Shown here: positions 54,176 to 63,436 of the stretch, piece by piece
Layout: every line of letters starts with the position of its first letter
Position numbering within the stretch: the stretch's first letter is position 1
From: Ruegeria profundi
GTDB lineage: Bacteria > Pseudomonadota > Alphaproteobacteria > Rhodobacterales > Rhodobacteraceae
Direction: 5' to 3'
Length of the DNA stretch: 64,000 bases
NCBI RefSeq assembly: GCF_001507545.1
Contig: NZ_LQBP01000001.1
Span: forward strand, 310,001 to 374,000
Translations under genes and position numbers: made by a program
The notes under the pieces: model-generated
What the model saw: the letters and a program-made list of their open reading frames with translations, nothing else
Database searches by the model: none
Told to the model about the DNA's origin: nothing

Positions 54176-54418
54176 CTTAATTTACGTCAGCCTTGTCATT
54201 CGGTGCCGATCACGTCGCGCCCTGCACTGCTCAATGGCTTTAGCCGTCACGCGATGTCGACTTTTTTGGGCTTGGCGTCAGGGGCCCGCTGAAACAGCGT
54301 CAGCCTCGCCGACTGACTCTGAGTAAGCATGTCCAGCGCGTGCAGACAAGAGGTTTGTCCAAAAATTCGCAGCTTTTTTACAATTATCGGCACTTTTTAG
54401 CCTCACCTTGGGCTGCAA

Positions 54419-55261
54419 CTATGGCATTCTGGCCATAACAACACGGTCGCGACCGTCCAGATCGGGGATGATCCGCGTTCCCGTCAGACCCGCTGCTTCA
54501 AACAGCGACAGAACGCATTTTCCCTGAGTTGGTCCAATTTCTACCAAGATGCGCCCTCCGGGCATCAGGAAGTCCTGTGCCGAGGCAGCGATATGGCGGT
54601 ATGCGCCAAGGCCGTCACCCTCGTCCGTCAAGGCCATACGCGGCTCGTGTTCTCGCACTTCGGGCGAAAGGTCCTGCAGCTCGCTCAGCGCAATATAAGG
54701 CGGATTCGAAACAATTAGATCGAACTGGCCATGAATGTTCTCAAACCAGTCAGAGCATACAACTTCGGCACGCCCGTGTATCTTATGAGAGACCGCATTT
54801 GCGCTGGCCTGCAGGCAGGCGGCTTCGCTCAGATCTGCGCCAACACCCGTCGCGCTGGTCCGCTCAAGCAACAGTGTGATCAGGATACAGCCGGAACCGG
54901 TGCCCAAATCCAATACATGGTCAAACGGTTCGCTCAGCGCGGCCTCGATCAGCGTTTCGGTTTCAGGGCGCGGATCAAGAACATCGCGGCTGACACGGAA
55001 CCGACGGCCGTAGAATTCACGTTCGCCCAGAAGATGTGATACCGGCACCCGAATGGCCCGCAATGAGATCAATTGGTCATAACGTTCGGCAATTTCGGGT
55101 GACAGTTCTTCGGGTGCAATCAGCGTAACCCGGCTGGCTTCGATCCGCGCGGCGTGGGCCAGCAGAACCCGCGCATCACGAGCCGGATCGTCCACACCCG
55201 CAGCCCGCAGGCGTGCAGTGGCCGCGACCATGGCCTGCGCTGCCGTCAGCGCAGCGATCAT
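54419..55261 (-). CDS. prmC: Release factor glutamine methyltransferase
   Basis: Methylates the Gln of the GGQ motif in RF1 and RF2, 280 residues. The helical N-terminal domain is followed by the SAM site [16 protein letters not shown] and the catalytic NPPY motif ([12 protein letters not shown]). It overlaps the gene for its substrate prfA by four bases, as in many bacteria. Confidence 0.95.
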   Translation of the reverse strand: MIAALTAAQAMVAATARLRAAGVDDPARDARVLLAHAARIEASRVTLIAPEELSPEIAERYDQLISLRAIRVPVSHLLGEREFYGRRFRVSRDVLDPRPETETLIEAALSEPFDHVLDLGTGSGCILITLLLERTSATGVGADLSEAACLQASANAVSHKIHGRAEVVCSDWFENIHGQFDLIVSNPPYIALSELQDLSPEVREHEPRMALTDEGDGLGAYRHIAASAQDFLMPGGRILVEIGPTQGKCVLSLFEAAGLTGTRIIPDLDGRDRVVMARMP

Positions 55262-56313
55262 TGCGCCATCTCCGCCAACAGCCGCGCCTGATCATCAGCC
55301 GTCAGCGCGTCGATCACCTCATCCAAGTCGCCCTGCATGACCTGATCCAGCTTGTACAGCGTCAGGTTAATCCGATGATCCGTCATGCGGCCCTGCGGAA
55401 AATTGTACGTCCGGATACGTTCGGACCGATCGCCCGAGCCAACTTGACTGGCCCGATCTGCCGAACGTTCACTGTCGATCCGCTGCCGCTCAAGATCAAA
55501 GAGGCGTGTTTTCAGCACCTGCATCGCGATCTCTCGGTTGCGATGCTGCGACTTTTCCGAGCTTGTCACCACCAAACCGGTCGGCAGGTGTGTGATCCGC
55601 ACCGCCGAGTCGGTTGTGTTCACATGCTGCCCGCCGGCCCCCGAACTGCGCATCGTGTCGATACGAATGTCATTGGCGTCAATCTGAATATCGACATCCT
55701 CGGCTTCGGGCAGAACCGCGACCGTTGCGGCCGACGTATGGATGCGCCCGCCGCTTTCGGTTTCCGGTACGCGCTGAACGCGATGCACACCGGATTCGTA
55801 TTTCATTCGGGCAAAGACATTTTCGCCTTTGATATGGGCGACCACCTCCTTGATCCCGCCAAGGTCCGAGGTCTGTTCCTCGATGATTTCAAATTGCCAG
55901 CCGCGGTTTTCTGCATAGCGCTGATACATCCGCAGGAGGTCACCCGCGAACAATGCGGCCTCATCCCCACCTGTGCCCGGTCTGATCTCAAGCATCGCTG
56001 GGCGCGCGTCCGCCTTGTCACGCGGCAAAAGCGCCAGTTGCAGCGCATGTTCGGCCTCGGGGATACGGGCTTGCAGCGCTGGAATCTCCTCTTCGGCCAA
56101 TTCCTTCATATCCGGATCAGACAGCATCTCCTTGGCCTCAGCCAGATCAGCGACAAGCTGACGCCACGACATGATCTGATCAACGACCGGCTTCAGGTCG
56201 GAATACTCCTTGGCCAGCGCCGCGATATCTCCACCCGAGGCGCCATCGGCCATGGCCGCTTCGAGGTACTGGAATCGCTGGGTTATCTGCACAAGGCGTT
56301 CTTCTGGGATCAT
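55258..56313 (-). CDS. prfA: Peptide chain release factor 1
   Basis: Recognises UAA and UAG stop codons, 351 residues. The codon-reading motif is Pro183-Glu-Thr185 (PxT class, so RF1 not RF2), and the hydrolysis motif GGQ is at 227-229. The length is close to the standard 360. Gln229 would be the substrate of the overlapping prmC. The start is an ATG at 56313 with no strong ribosome site. Confidence 0.96.
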   Translation of the reverse strand: MIPEERLVQITQRFQYLEAAMADGASGGDIAALAKEYSDLKPVVDQIMSWRQLVADLAEAKEMLSDPDMKELAEEEIPALQARIPEAEHALQLALLPRDKADARPAMLEIRPGTGGDEAALFAGDLLRMYQRYAENRGWQFEIIEEQTSDLGGIKEVVAHIKGENVFARMKYESGVHRVQRVPETESGGRIHTSAATVAVLPEAEDVDIQIDANDIRIDTMRSSGAGGQHVNTTDSAVRITHLPTGLVVTSSEKSQHRNREIAMQVLKTRLFDLERQRIDSERSADRASQVGSGDRSERIRTYNFPQGRMTDHRINLTLYKLDQVMQGDLDEVIDALTADDQARLLAEMAQ

Positions 56314-56376
56314 CCGCGCGGTGTCTCTTAATCCGAGGCTTTGGTCAAGGGCCGACCGTGTGCTAAGCTGCGGCTC

Positions 56377-56679
56377 ATGAAAGGTTTGGCGCTTGTTTTT
56401 CTATTGTGCGCGGCCCCTGCCCTGGCCGATGTTGTTGGCCCCGGCGGCAAGGTACAGGACTGCTATTGTACCGACAAATCCGGCACACGCATCGAACTGG
56501 GCGAGTTGATCTGCCTTCAGGTCGATGGCCGCATGTTCACGGCCCAGTGCCAGATGTCGCTGAACGTGCCGATGTGGCGCGAAGTGCAGGAGGGATGCTT
56601 GTCTTCAAACCTTCAGAGCATCCAGCCATCCATCAACTCGGTCCCGATTTACCCCGAAATCGCTCCGCCCAAATCGTAG
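56377..56679 (+). CDS. Small secreted cysteine-rich protein
   Basis: A 100-residue protein with a signal peptide ([17 protein letters not shown], cleavage after about 17). The mature part has five cysteines: the pair in DCYCTD, one in LICLQ, one in AQCQM and one in EGCLSS, suggesting disulfides in the periplasm. The sequence [18 protein letters not shown] and WR recurs in small roseobacter proteins by recollection; no function is known. The ATG at 56377 is the natural signal-peptide start. Its last 75 bases overlap the minus-strand DUF1499 gene. Confidence 0.75.
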   Translation: MKGLALVFLLCAAPALADVVGPGGKVQDCYCTDKSGTRIELGELICLQVDGRMFTAQCQMSLNVPMWREVQEGCLSSNLQSIQPSINSVPIYPEIAPPKS

Positions 56680-57009
56680 ACGCCCGTGTATGCGCAGGGT
56701 GTCACCGTCCTGCTGCGCTGTTGTGTAGTCCGGAAAACCAAAGACCCTGCTGCGCGTTACGTAAGTGACCATTCCCTCTGGCACGGATCCCGCCAAGACA
56801 TCAGTGCGGGGCGCTTGCGTGGCAATGACATGCAGACGCACTAGGCCATTGGGTAGATCTTCGACAATGCGGAACACACCGCCGGGCATGTCCCGATCTG
56901 CGTCACCGGCAAGGGCAACGTGCCAACGATCAGGATCAGTTGGAGCGAAACGAAACACGGTCAATGCGATCAACACGGCCAGCAGCCCAAGAATTAACAC
57001 TCGTTTCAT
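56605..57009 (-). CDS. DUF1499 membrane-anchored protein
   Basis: A 134-residue protein with an N-terminal hydrophobic anchor (RVLILGLLAVLIALTVF) and the DUF1499 domain, seen as VTYVTRSRVFGFPDYTTAQQDGDTL and [20 protein letters not shown]. The domain is periplasmic by topology; its role is unknown. The C-terminal 25 codons overlap the convergent secreted-protein gene on the other strand. GGTTCGGG precedes the ATG. Confidence 0.82.
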   Translation of the reverse strand: MKRVLILGLLAVLIALTVFRFAPTDPDRWHVALAGDADRDMPGGVFRIVEDLPNGLVRLHVIATQAPRTDVLAGSVPEGMVTYVTRSRVFGFPDYTTAQQDGDTLRIHGRLRFGRSDFGVNRDRVDGWLDALKV

Positions 57010-57072
57010 CCCGAACCTTTTACATTGCAGAGCAGTTCTCTGACCTTTGAAATAGAGTGCGTGGTAGAATTT

Positions 57073-58020
57073 CTACCGCGACAACACTCCGGGCAGGATG
57101 CAAAGCATCTCGAACAGCAGGTTTGCTGCCGTAAGCGCTGTATTGCCCGATGGGTCGTAGGGCGGTGAGACCTCAACCAGATCGCAGCCCACCAGATTGA
57201 TTCCGCTAAGCGCATGGATCAATTGCAGCGCCTGCGGGGTCGTCAGCCCCCCGATCTCAGGCGTACCCGTTCCGGGTGCGAAGGACGGGTCCAGGCTGTC
57301 GATGTCAAACGACAGGTAAACCGGGTGGTCCCCAACCGTTTTGCGAACCTGGGACCCGATTTCCGTAAGGTTCTGCTGCCACAACTCCCACGCGGGGAAC
57401 TGGCGGAAACCCCAGCCCTTGGCTTCAGAAAAATCCGATGCTGCGTAGCCCGAGCCGCGAATGCCGATCTGAAAGGTCTTGTCAGGAATGATCAGCCCCT
57501 CTTCGTAAGCGCGGCGGAAGACGGTGCCATGTGTCTCTTTCTCGCCAAACATCTCGTCGTTGACATCTGCATGCGCGTCCACATGGACCAACGCAACCGG
57601 CCCGCGCTTGGCTGCGATCGCTCGCAGGATCGGCAATGTGATCGAATGATCGCCCCCCATTGCAACAGGCGTCACTCCGTTGGCCACGATGGTATCGTAG
57701 CTTTCCTTGATGATCTTCAAACTGTCGGCCAGCGAAAAGGTGTTGATCGCCAGATCGCCAATATCTGCGATCTGCAAACTGTCAAAGGGCGCGGCAGAGT
57801 TTGCCATGTTGTAGGGCCGGATCATCGCACTTTCGCTGCGAATTTGCTTGGGCCCGAATCGAGTGCCAGACCGCCACGATGTCCCGATATCCATCGGAAT
57901 GCCCAAAACAGCGACATCCAGCCCGGCCAGTTTATCCGATTGCGGCAGACGCATGAACGTGTTTGGCCCCGAAAACCGCGCAAGGTCATTTCCGCTGATG
58001 GGTTGGTTAAAATCAGTCAT
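57073..58020 (-). CDS. speB: Agmatinase-family ureohydrolase (copy 1)
   Basis: A 315-residue dinuclear metal hydrolase that releases urea from a guanidino compound. The metal motifs are complete: GGDHSIT, HVDAHADVND and FDIDSLDPSFAPGTGTPE. Agmatine is the default substrate, but guanidinobutyrate or guanidinopropionate are equally possible. The ATG at 58020 follows GGGAGAA. It lies 63 bases after a second ureohydrolase gene, with the dyad TAACC-AAT-GGTTA at that gene's stop. Confidence 0.88.
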   Translation of the reverse strand: MTDFNQPISGNDLARFSGPNTFMRLPQSDKLAGLDVAVLGIPMDIGTSWRSGTRFGPKQIRSESAMIRPYNMANSAAPFDSLQIADIGDLAINTFSLADSLKIIKESYDTIVANGVTPVAMGGDHSITLPILRAIAAKRGPVALVHVDAHADVNDEMFGEKETHGTVFRRAYEEGLIIPDKTFQIGIRGSGYAASDFSEAKGWGFRQFPAWELWQQNLTEIGSQVRKTVGDHPVYLSFDIDSLDPSFAPGTGTPEIGGLTTPQALQLIHALSGINLVGCDLVEVSPPYDPSGNTALTAANLLFEMLCILPGVLSR

Positions 58021-58083
58021 TCTTGAAATTCTCCCGTCTGGCCGTTTGGTGAGCCAGATAGCGGAAAGATGGCTAACCAATGG

Positions 58084-59052
58084 TTAACCCTGTTCCAACT
58101 TTCTCCAACCCAACAGGCAGATGATCTGCGTTGCCACATGCGCCCCCGCAATCGCCGTCGCGCCCGATGTGTCGTAAGGCGGAGAGACCTCGACCACGTC
58201 TCCGCCTTTGATGTTTATGCCTGCGATATCGCGCAATATGATCTGCGCCTGGATGGAGCTTAGCCCGCCCCAGACCGGCGTACCCGTGCCGGGGGCAAAC
58301 GCGGGGTCCAGACCGTCAATATCGAAGCTCAGGTAAACCGGGCTGTCGCCAAGAATGCCCTTGATCTTTTCCGCCACCGCAGCGGGTCCGGCTTCATAAA
58401 CCTCGCGTGCGTTGATAATGTTGACGCCCAGCGTATCTTCGTTGGTGGTGCGAATCCCCACCTGAACCGAGCGTTTTGGGTCCACGATCCCCGACTTGAC
58501 TGCCTTGTAGAACATCGTCCCGTGATCAACGCGGGACATATCGTCATCCGCCCATGTATCTGTATGCGCATCGAATTGCAGCAGCGACATGGGCCCATAT
58601 TTCTCGGCATAGGCTTTCAGGATCGGAAAGCTGATATAGTGATCCCCGCCCAGCGAAACCGAGGCCACGTCAGCCGCCAGTATCGTTCGGATATGATCGG
58701 TGAGCAGATCGGGGAAGGCCGGAATATTGGCATAGTCATAGGCCACGTCGCCGTAGTCGATGATTGCCAGCTCACTCAGCGCATCAAACGGCCAGCCATA
58801 GGGCGCGTCAGGGGATTGCAACGCGCTCGCCTCACGGATCGCGCGGGGACCCAGTCGAGTACCGGGTCGGTTTGTGACGGCCTGATCGAACGGCACGCCA
58901 GTGACGGCGATATCCACACCGGTCAGGGTCTTGGTGTAAAGCCGCCGCAGGAACGAGGTTGCCCCGCCAAACGTGTTTTCAAAAGACAGCCCTTTGAGGT
59001 CCGGGTTGGTAAAGGCTTCGTCTACCTGAGTTTTTGCGTCTTCCAGTGCCAT
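58084..59052 (-). CDS. Agmatinase-family ureohydrolase (copy 2)
   Basis: A 322-residue paralogue of the next gene. Metal motifs: GGDHYISFP, FDAHTDTWAD and FDIDGLDPAFAPGTGTPVWGG. The substitutions Ser to Tyr in the first motif, Ala to Thr in the second and a different start region argue for another substrate than copy 1. It is preceded by the M20 gene with 12 bases between, so the three form an operon. Confidence 0.87.
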   Translation of the reverse strand: MALEDAKTQVDEAFTNPDLKGLSFENTFGGATSFLRRLYTKTLTGVDIAVTGVPFDQAVTNRPGTRLGPRAIREASALQSPDAPYGWPFDALSELAIIDYGDVAYDYANIPAFPDLLTDHIRTILAADVASVSLGGDHYISFPILKAYAEKYGPMSLLQFDAHTDTWADDDMSRVDHGTMFYKAVKSGIVDPKRSVQVGIRTTNEDTLGVNIINAREVYEAGPAAVAEKIKGILGDSPVYLSFDIDGLDPAFAPGTGTPVWGGLSSIQAQIILRDIAGINIKGGDVVEVSPPYDTSGATAIAGAHVATQIICLLGWRKLEQG

Positions 59053-59064
59053 GTGGTTTCCTTT

Positions 59065-60228
59065 TTACCCCAGCGGCTGCGCCTTTTCGACGATCCGCGC
59101 AAGGAACGAGGCGCCCACCGGCGCGATCTCGTCATTGAAATTGTATTTCGGATGGTGCAGCCCGGCCCCCTTGCCCTGACCCAGAAACAGGTAGGCGCCC
59201 GGACGGGCCTGCAGCATGTATGAAAAATCCTCGGCCCCCATGTTGCGGGTCATATTGTCGACAACCTGTTCGGGCCCCGAGATTTCGCGCGCTACGTCAG
59301 ACGCGAAGCGGGTGCTTTCGGCATCGTTAATCGTGGCGGGATAGTCCACCTCGTAGTCCAACCGCGCCTCGACCCCGTACGAGGCCGCTTGCCCCTGCAC
59401 GATCTGCTCCATCCGCTCAATCACCATCTGTTGGACCGCTGGATCGAACGTGCGTACCGTGCCGTTGATATAGGCTGTATCGGGGACGACGTTATTCACC
59501 GTACCTGTGTGAATCTGCGTGACGGAAACGACAAGATCGTCAAGTGCGTGGTGATTTCGACTGACGATGGTCTGAAGTGCCTGCGCGATACCACAGGCAG
59601 CCATGACAGGATCGCGGGTTTCGTGCGGCATGGCGCCATGACCGCCAACACCTTGGATATACACATGGAACGTATCCACCGCCGCCATGATCGCACCCGG
59701 TGTCGTGTGAAAGGCCCCCTCGGGCAGGCCCGGCGCGTTGTGCAGCGCATAGACTTGGGCAATGTCGAACCGATCCATGATGCCTTCTTCCACCATAACA
59801 CCAGCGCCGCCGCCCTCTTCTTCGGCGGGTTGAAAGATCAGCGCCACCCGCCCACAAAAATTCCTCGTCTCGGCCAGGTATCGCGCGGCCCCCAACAGCA
59901 TAGTTGTGTGGCCGTCATGACCACAGGCATGCATTTTGCCGGGATGTTTCGAAGCGTATTCAACACCCGTATCCTCAGGTATCGGCAGCGCGTCCATATC
60001 TGCCCGCAGGCCAATGGTCTGGCCATCGCCCTGCCCGTTGATAATCGCGACAATCCCCGTTGTGGCGATTCCTTCGTGCAGCTCATCAACTCCGAACCCG
60101 CGCAAACGGTCAGCTACAAAAGCCGCCGTTTCATGGCAGTCGAAGGCAAGTTCTGGGATGGAATGCAGGTGTCGGCGCCACGTGGCCATATCGGAAGAGA
60201 AATCAGCAATTCGGTTGACGACCGGCAT
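59065..60228 (-). CDS. M20-family amidohydrolase
   Basis: A 387-residue metal hydrolase of the hippurate/IAA-amino-acid hydrolase group. Metal-binding motifs: GLRADMDALP, MHACGHDGHTTMLLGAA, FQPAEEEGGGAGVM and the dimer-domain stretch GVGGHGAMPHETRDP. It removes an acyl group or the like from an amino group; with two ureohydrolases downstream the substrate may be an acylated guanidino compound, which is inference. The ATG at 60228 follows AGGAG; the frame continues upstream into mazG antisense and was cut there. Confidence 0.88.
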   Translation of the reverse strand: MPVVNRIADFSSDMATWRRHLHSIPELAFDCHETAAFVADRLRGFGVDELHEGIATTGIVAIINGQGDGQTIGLRADMDALPIPEDTGVEYASKHPGKMHACGHDGHTTMLLGAARYLAETRNFCGRVALIFQPAEEEGGGAGVMVEEGIMDRFDIAQVYALHNAPGLPEGAFHTTPGAIMAAVDTFHVYIQGVGGHGAMPHETRDPVMAACGIAQALQTIVSRNHHALDDLVVSVTQIHTGTVNNVVPDTAYINGTVRTFDPAVQQMVIERMEQIVQGQAASYGVEARLDYEVDYPATINDAESTRFASDVAREISGPEQVVDNMTRNMGAEDFSYMLQARPGAYLFLGQGKGAGLHHPKYNFNDEIAPVGASFLARIVEKAQPLG

Positions 60229-60294
60229 CTGGGGTGGACTCCTGATCCTGAGTGCGGAATGCATGCATCTGACACCGGAACGAAAGGGTTCGCA

Positions 60295-61152
60295 ATGGCC
60301 GAAAATCCTCTGATCCACGACAGCGACGCCGGGATCGAGCGTCTGCTGGAAATCATGCGCCGCCTGCGCGACCCTGAAACAGGCTGCCCGTGGGATATCG
60401 AACAGGATTTTGGCACGATTGCCCCCTACACGATTGAAGAGGCCTATGAGGTCGCCGACGCCATCGAACGCGAGGCCTATGACGAGTTGAAGGGGGAATT
60501 GGGCGACCTGCTGTTCCAATCCGTCTTTCACGCGCAAATGGCCGAAGAAGCCGGGTATTTTACCTTTCAGGACGTGGTCCGCACCATGTCGGACAAGATG
60601 GTCGCCCGCCATCCGCATGTGTTCGGAGACGAATCGCGCGACAAATCCGCAGAACAACAAACGCTGGATTGGGAAACCATCAAGGCAGCAGAACGCGCTG
60701 GCAAAGAACAAAAAGGCGCGCTGGACGGTCTTGCAGCAAACCTGCCCGCCCTCCTACGCGCCCACAAGCTGCAGAAACGCGCCGCGCGCGTAGGGTTCGA
60801 CTGGCCTGATGCGAGCCATGTCCTCGCAAAGATCACCGAAGAGGCCGCCGAGTTGGAAGAGGCACGCAACCGGATGGACCCCGACGCGCTTGAAGATGAG
60901 TTCGGCGACCTGCTGTTCGTGATGGTCAATCTGGGCCGTCATCTGGGTATCGAGCCAGAGGCCGCTCTGCGCCGCACCAACGCCAAGTTCACCCGCCGCT
61001 TTGAACAGGTTGAGGCACGCCTGGCTGCCCGTGGCAAGACCCCGTCACAAAGCGATCTGGCCGAGATGGATGCGCTCTGGGATGAGGTGAAAACCGAAGA
61101 GCATCGCGCCAATGGCAAACTCCCGCCTGTGGATGTACCGAGCAACGCCTGA
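60295..61152 (+). CDS. mazG: Nucleoside triphosphate pyrophosphohydrolase MazG
   Basis: House-cleaning enzyme that hydrolyses non-canonical NTPs to NMPs, 285 residues with two MazG domains. The first reads GCPWDIEQDFGTIAPYTIEEAYEVADAIE with the EExxE metal site, and the second KITEEAAELEEA and DEFGDLLFVMVNLGRHL. The ATG at 60295 (AAGGG upstream) starts just before the first domain. It is divergent from the M20 gene with only 66 bases between. Confidence 0.94.
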   Translation: MAENPLIHDSDAGIERLLEIMRRLRDPETGCPWDIEQDFGTIAPYTIEEAYEVADAIEREAYDELKGELGDLLFQSVFHAQMAEEAGYFTFQDVVRTMSDKMVARHPHVFGDESRDKSAEQQTLDWETIKAAERAGKEQKGALDGLAANLPALLRAHKLQKRAARVGFDWPDASHVLAKITEEAAELEEARNRMDPDALEDEFGDLLFVMVNLGRHLGIEPEAALRRTNAKFTRRFEQVEARLAARGKTPSQSDLAEMDALWDEVKTEEHRANGKLPPVDVPSNA

Positions 61153-61215
61153 AACCGCTGGACAAGCGCGGTTACACTTGCGAGTGTCCGCGCTTCAAGA
61201 TCCCGGAGGTAACGC

Positions 61216-62157
61216 ATGGCACCGCGCAAAATCATCATAGACACCGATCCTGGTCAGGACGACGCAGTGGCCATCCTGCTGGCGCTGGCCAGCCCGGAAG
61301 AGATCGACGTGTTGGGGATTACCGCCGTCGCCGGAAACGTGCCGCTGGAGCTGACCGCCAAAAACGCGCGCATTGTCTGCGAGTTGGCGGGGAAAACGCA
61401 TATTCCAGTATACGCCGGTTGCGACCGCCCCCTGAAACGCCCTTTGGTCACGGCAGAGCATGTGCATGGCAAAACCGGGCTTGATGGCCCCGTTCTCCCT
61501 GATCCACAAATGGCTTTGACCGACGGGCACGCGGTGGAGTTCATCATCGACACGCTGCGTAAGAACAAGCCTGGAACTGTCACGTTGTGCCCGCTTGGGC
61601 CGCTGACCAACATTGCCACCGCTTTTCAGAAAGCCCCTGACATCATCGACCGGGTGCCGGAAATTATCTTGATGGGCGGAGCGTATTTCGAGGTTGGAAA
61701 CATCACACCAACCGCTGAATTCAACATTTATGTCGATCCTGAAGCCGCTGATATCGTTTTTAAATCTGGCGCTCCAATCATCGTCATGCCGCTGGACGTA
61801 ACGCATAAGGCGCTGGTTACGAAACAGCGCAACGATGCCTTCCGCGCGCTTGACACAAAAGTTGGTCACGCTGTGGCCGAAATGACGGATTTCTTCGAAC
61901 GCTTCGACAAGGAAAAATACGGCTCGGAGGGCGCGCCGTTGCACGACCCCTGCGTGACAGCCTATCTGATCCGGCCAGAGCTATTTTCGGGCCGTCACAT
62001 AAACGTTCAGATTGAAACACAGTCTGAATTGACCATGGGCATGACCGTTGCCGACTGGTGGGGTGTCACGGACCACCTGCCCAATGCGTTGTTCATCGGG
62101 GATATTGACACCGATGGCTTCTTCGATCTGCTGACAGAAAGACTGGCCCGGTTATGA
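61216..62157 (+). CDS. Inosine-uridine preferring nucleoside hydrolase
   Basis: Hydrolyses ribonucleosides to base and ribose, 313 residues. The calcium site DTDPGQDDA (9-17) supplies Asp11, Asp15 and Asp16; the second metal-binding area is in LHDPCVTAYL near the C-terminus, and MGGAYFEVGNITPTAEFNIYVDPEAA forms the ribose site. Purine or pyrimidine preference is open. GGAGG lies eight bases upstream. It overlaps the next gene by four bases. Confidence 0.92.
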   Translation: MAPRKIIIDTDPGQDDAVAILLALASPEEIDVLGITAVAGNVPLELTAKNARIVCELAGKTHIPVYAGCDRPLKRPLVTAEHVHGKTGLDGPVLPDPQMALTDGHAVEFIIDTLRKNKPGTVTLCPLGPLTNIATAFQKAPDIIDRVPEIILMGGAYFEVGNITPTAEFNIYVDPEAADIVFKSGAPIIVMPLDVTHKALVTKQRNDAFRALDTKVGHAVAEMTDFFERFDKEKYGSEGAPLHDPCVTAYLIRPELFSGRHINVQIETQSELTMGMTVADWWGVTDHLPNALFIGDIDTDGFFDLLTERLARL

Positions 62158-62666
62158 GCCTTCTTTCCTCGCCCGATCCAGCGTGGCCGCAGCAGGCTAT
62201 CACCGAAGTCACGCGCTGGCAGAATGCCGATTTGCCCGGCCTTGTTGAGATCCATCATATCGGCTCAACCTCGGTCCCTCATCTGCCTGCGAAGCCGATC
62301 ATCGATCTGCTGCCGGTCTTTGCGGACCTCGATCAAATGGATGCCGCCCGACCGTTGATCGAAGCATTGGGATACGAATGGCTGGGTGAATTCGGTCTGC
62401 CTGGTCGGCGCTATGTCCGCAAAGACGATCCTGCGACAGGTAAACGGATTATGCAGGCCCATTGTTACGTCCAGAATTCATCGGAGATCACCCGCCACCT
62501 TGCGTTCCGCGATGCGCTACGCGCCGATCCGGCGCTTCGGGATGCTTACGCGGCGGAAAAGACCCGGTGCGGAAATCTGCACCCGAACGACTACCACGCT
62601 TATGGCGACTGCAAATCCGACTGGGTTGCCAAAACAGAAGCCAAAGTATTGGAAAATATGAAATGA
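62154..62666 (+). CDS. UPF0157 (GrpB-like) nucleotidyltransferase-fold protein
   Basis: A 170-residue protein of the UPF0157/GrpB family, a nucleotidyltransferase fold. The signature VEIHHIGSTSVPHLPAKPIIDLLPV is complete, and GLPGRRYVRK and HLAFRDALRADPALRDAYAAEK follow. In some proteins the domain is fused to coenzyme A kinase, but the activity is not established. Starts in an ATGA overlap with the nucleoside hydrolase and ends the same way with the GNAT gene. Confidence 0.86.
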   Translation: MSLLSSPDPAWPQQAITEVTRWQNADLPGLVEIHHIGSTSVPHLPAKPIIDLLPVFADLDQMDAARPLIEALGYEWLGEFGLPGRRYVRKDDPATGKRIMQAHCYVQNSSEITRHLAFRDALRADPALRDAYAAEKTRCGNLHPNDYHAYGDCKSDWVAKTEAKVLENMK

Positions 62667-63112
62667 GCGCCGCACTTAAGCTCGCCCGCCCCGATGATCT
62701 GGACCGACTCATGAGCTTGGTCACGGCTTTTCATGCGGAAGAAGGCATTGAACAGGACGCGGATCAAAGACGTGACGCCCTATTGCCATTGCTGGAAGGT
62801 ATCCCGCACGGATGCATTTACCTGATCGGTCCGGGTCGCGCACCGTTGGGTTACATTGTGCTGACCTTCGGCTGGTCGGTCGAGTTTGGTGGCATGGACG
62901 GCTTTGTCGATGAAATCTACATTCGCCCTGCCATCCGCGGGCGCGGCATCGCTACAGAAGTGCTGCACAATCTGCCTAAGGCACTGTCCCATGCAGGATT
63001 GACCGCCCTGCACCTTGAAGTCGATCGCGCGAACGAGACCGCGCAGAAGCTTTATTTGCGCACGGGGTTCAAACCGCGCGACAAATACATGCTGATGAGC
63101 AAGGTTCTTTAA
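62663..63112 (+). CDS. GNAT N-acetyltransferase
   Basis: A 149-residue acetyltransferase. The acetyl-CoA loop is in VDEIYIRPAIRGRGIATEVL, and the C-terminal part reads LHLEVDRANETAQKLYLRTGFKPRDKYMLM. The substrate is unknown. The ATG overlaps the UPF0157 stop; the earlier frame has no similarity. Its TAA shares TTAA with the stop of a minus-strand lipoprotein gene. Nucleoside hydrolase, UPF0157 and GNAT form one operon. Confidence 0.88.
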   Translation: MSAALKLARPDDLDRLMSLVTAFHAEEGIEQDADQRRDALLPLLEGIPHGCIYLIGPGRAPLGYIVLTFGWSVEFGGMDGFVDEIYIRPAIRGRGIATEVLHNLPKALSHAGLTALHLEVDRANETAQKLYLRTGFKPRDKYMLMSKVL

Positions 63113-63276
63113 CGCGACTCGCCGCGGAAGATGAACATTGGCATATCCATGTCTTGAACCGGGTCACCAGACGACACCGCTTCACCCGTGATTGGGTAGG
63201 TCCCCGGCCCCGCACAGGCCGCCAAGAGTATGGTGCTGATCACTGAAGCTACGAGAAGGAATTTAGAACCAGTCAT
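63109..63276 (-). CDS. Small lipoprotein of 55 residues
   Basis: Translation of the minus strand gives a 55-residue protein with a lipoprotein signal: MTGSKFLLVASVISTILLAAC, lipobox LLAAC with Cys21. The mature peptide is GPGTYPITGEAVSSGDPVQ and MDMPMFIFRGESR. A strong ribosome site AAAGGAG lies 8 bases before the ATG. Convergent overlap of four bases with the GNAT gene. Mature sequence matches no family I know; the outer or inner membrane location is open. Confidence 0.72.
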   Translation of the reverse strand: MTGSKFLLVASVISTILLAACAGPGTYPITGEAVSSGDPVQDMDMPMFIFRGESR

Positions 63277-63436
63277 GGTGTGCTCCTTTCTGTAATTTGT
63301 TCAGAATACCTCAACTCGATCCGGGACAAGTATGAAAAAGTTCACACATAATAATATATATGACGGTTTATTTTTTACGCGACGGATTCCTCTGCGTTTT
63401 CAATTAGAAAACCAAGCGAAAATAACTGCACGTTCT

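Noticed and set aside
58074..58086. Dyad TAACC-AAT-GGTTA at the end of the second ureohydrolase gene as an operator for speB
   Set aside because: Short arms, partly inside coding sequence, and the three genes seem to be one operon; not enough to call a site.
60259..60268. ATGCATGCAT palindrome between the M20 gene and mazG
   Set aside because: A 10-base self-complementary dinucleotide-type string is expected by chance and lies close to the starts of both genes.
59389..60294. MazG frame extending 302 codons upstream of the chosen start
   Set aside because: It overlaps the M20 gene in antisense; family similarity begins only at the ATG at 60295.
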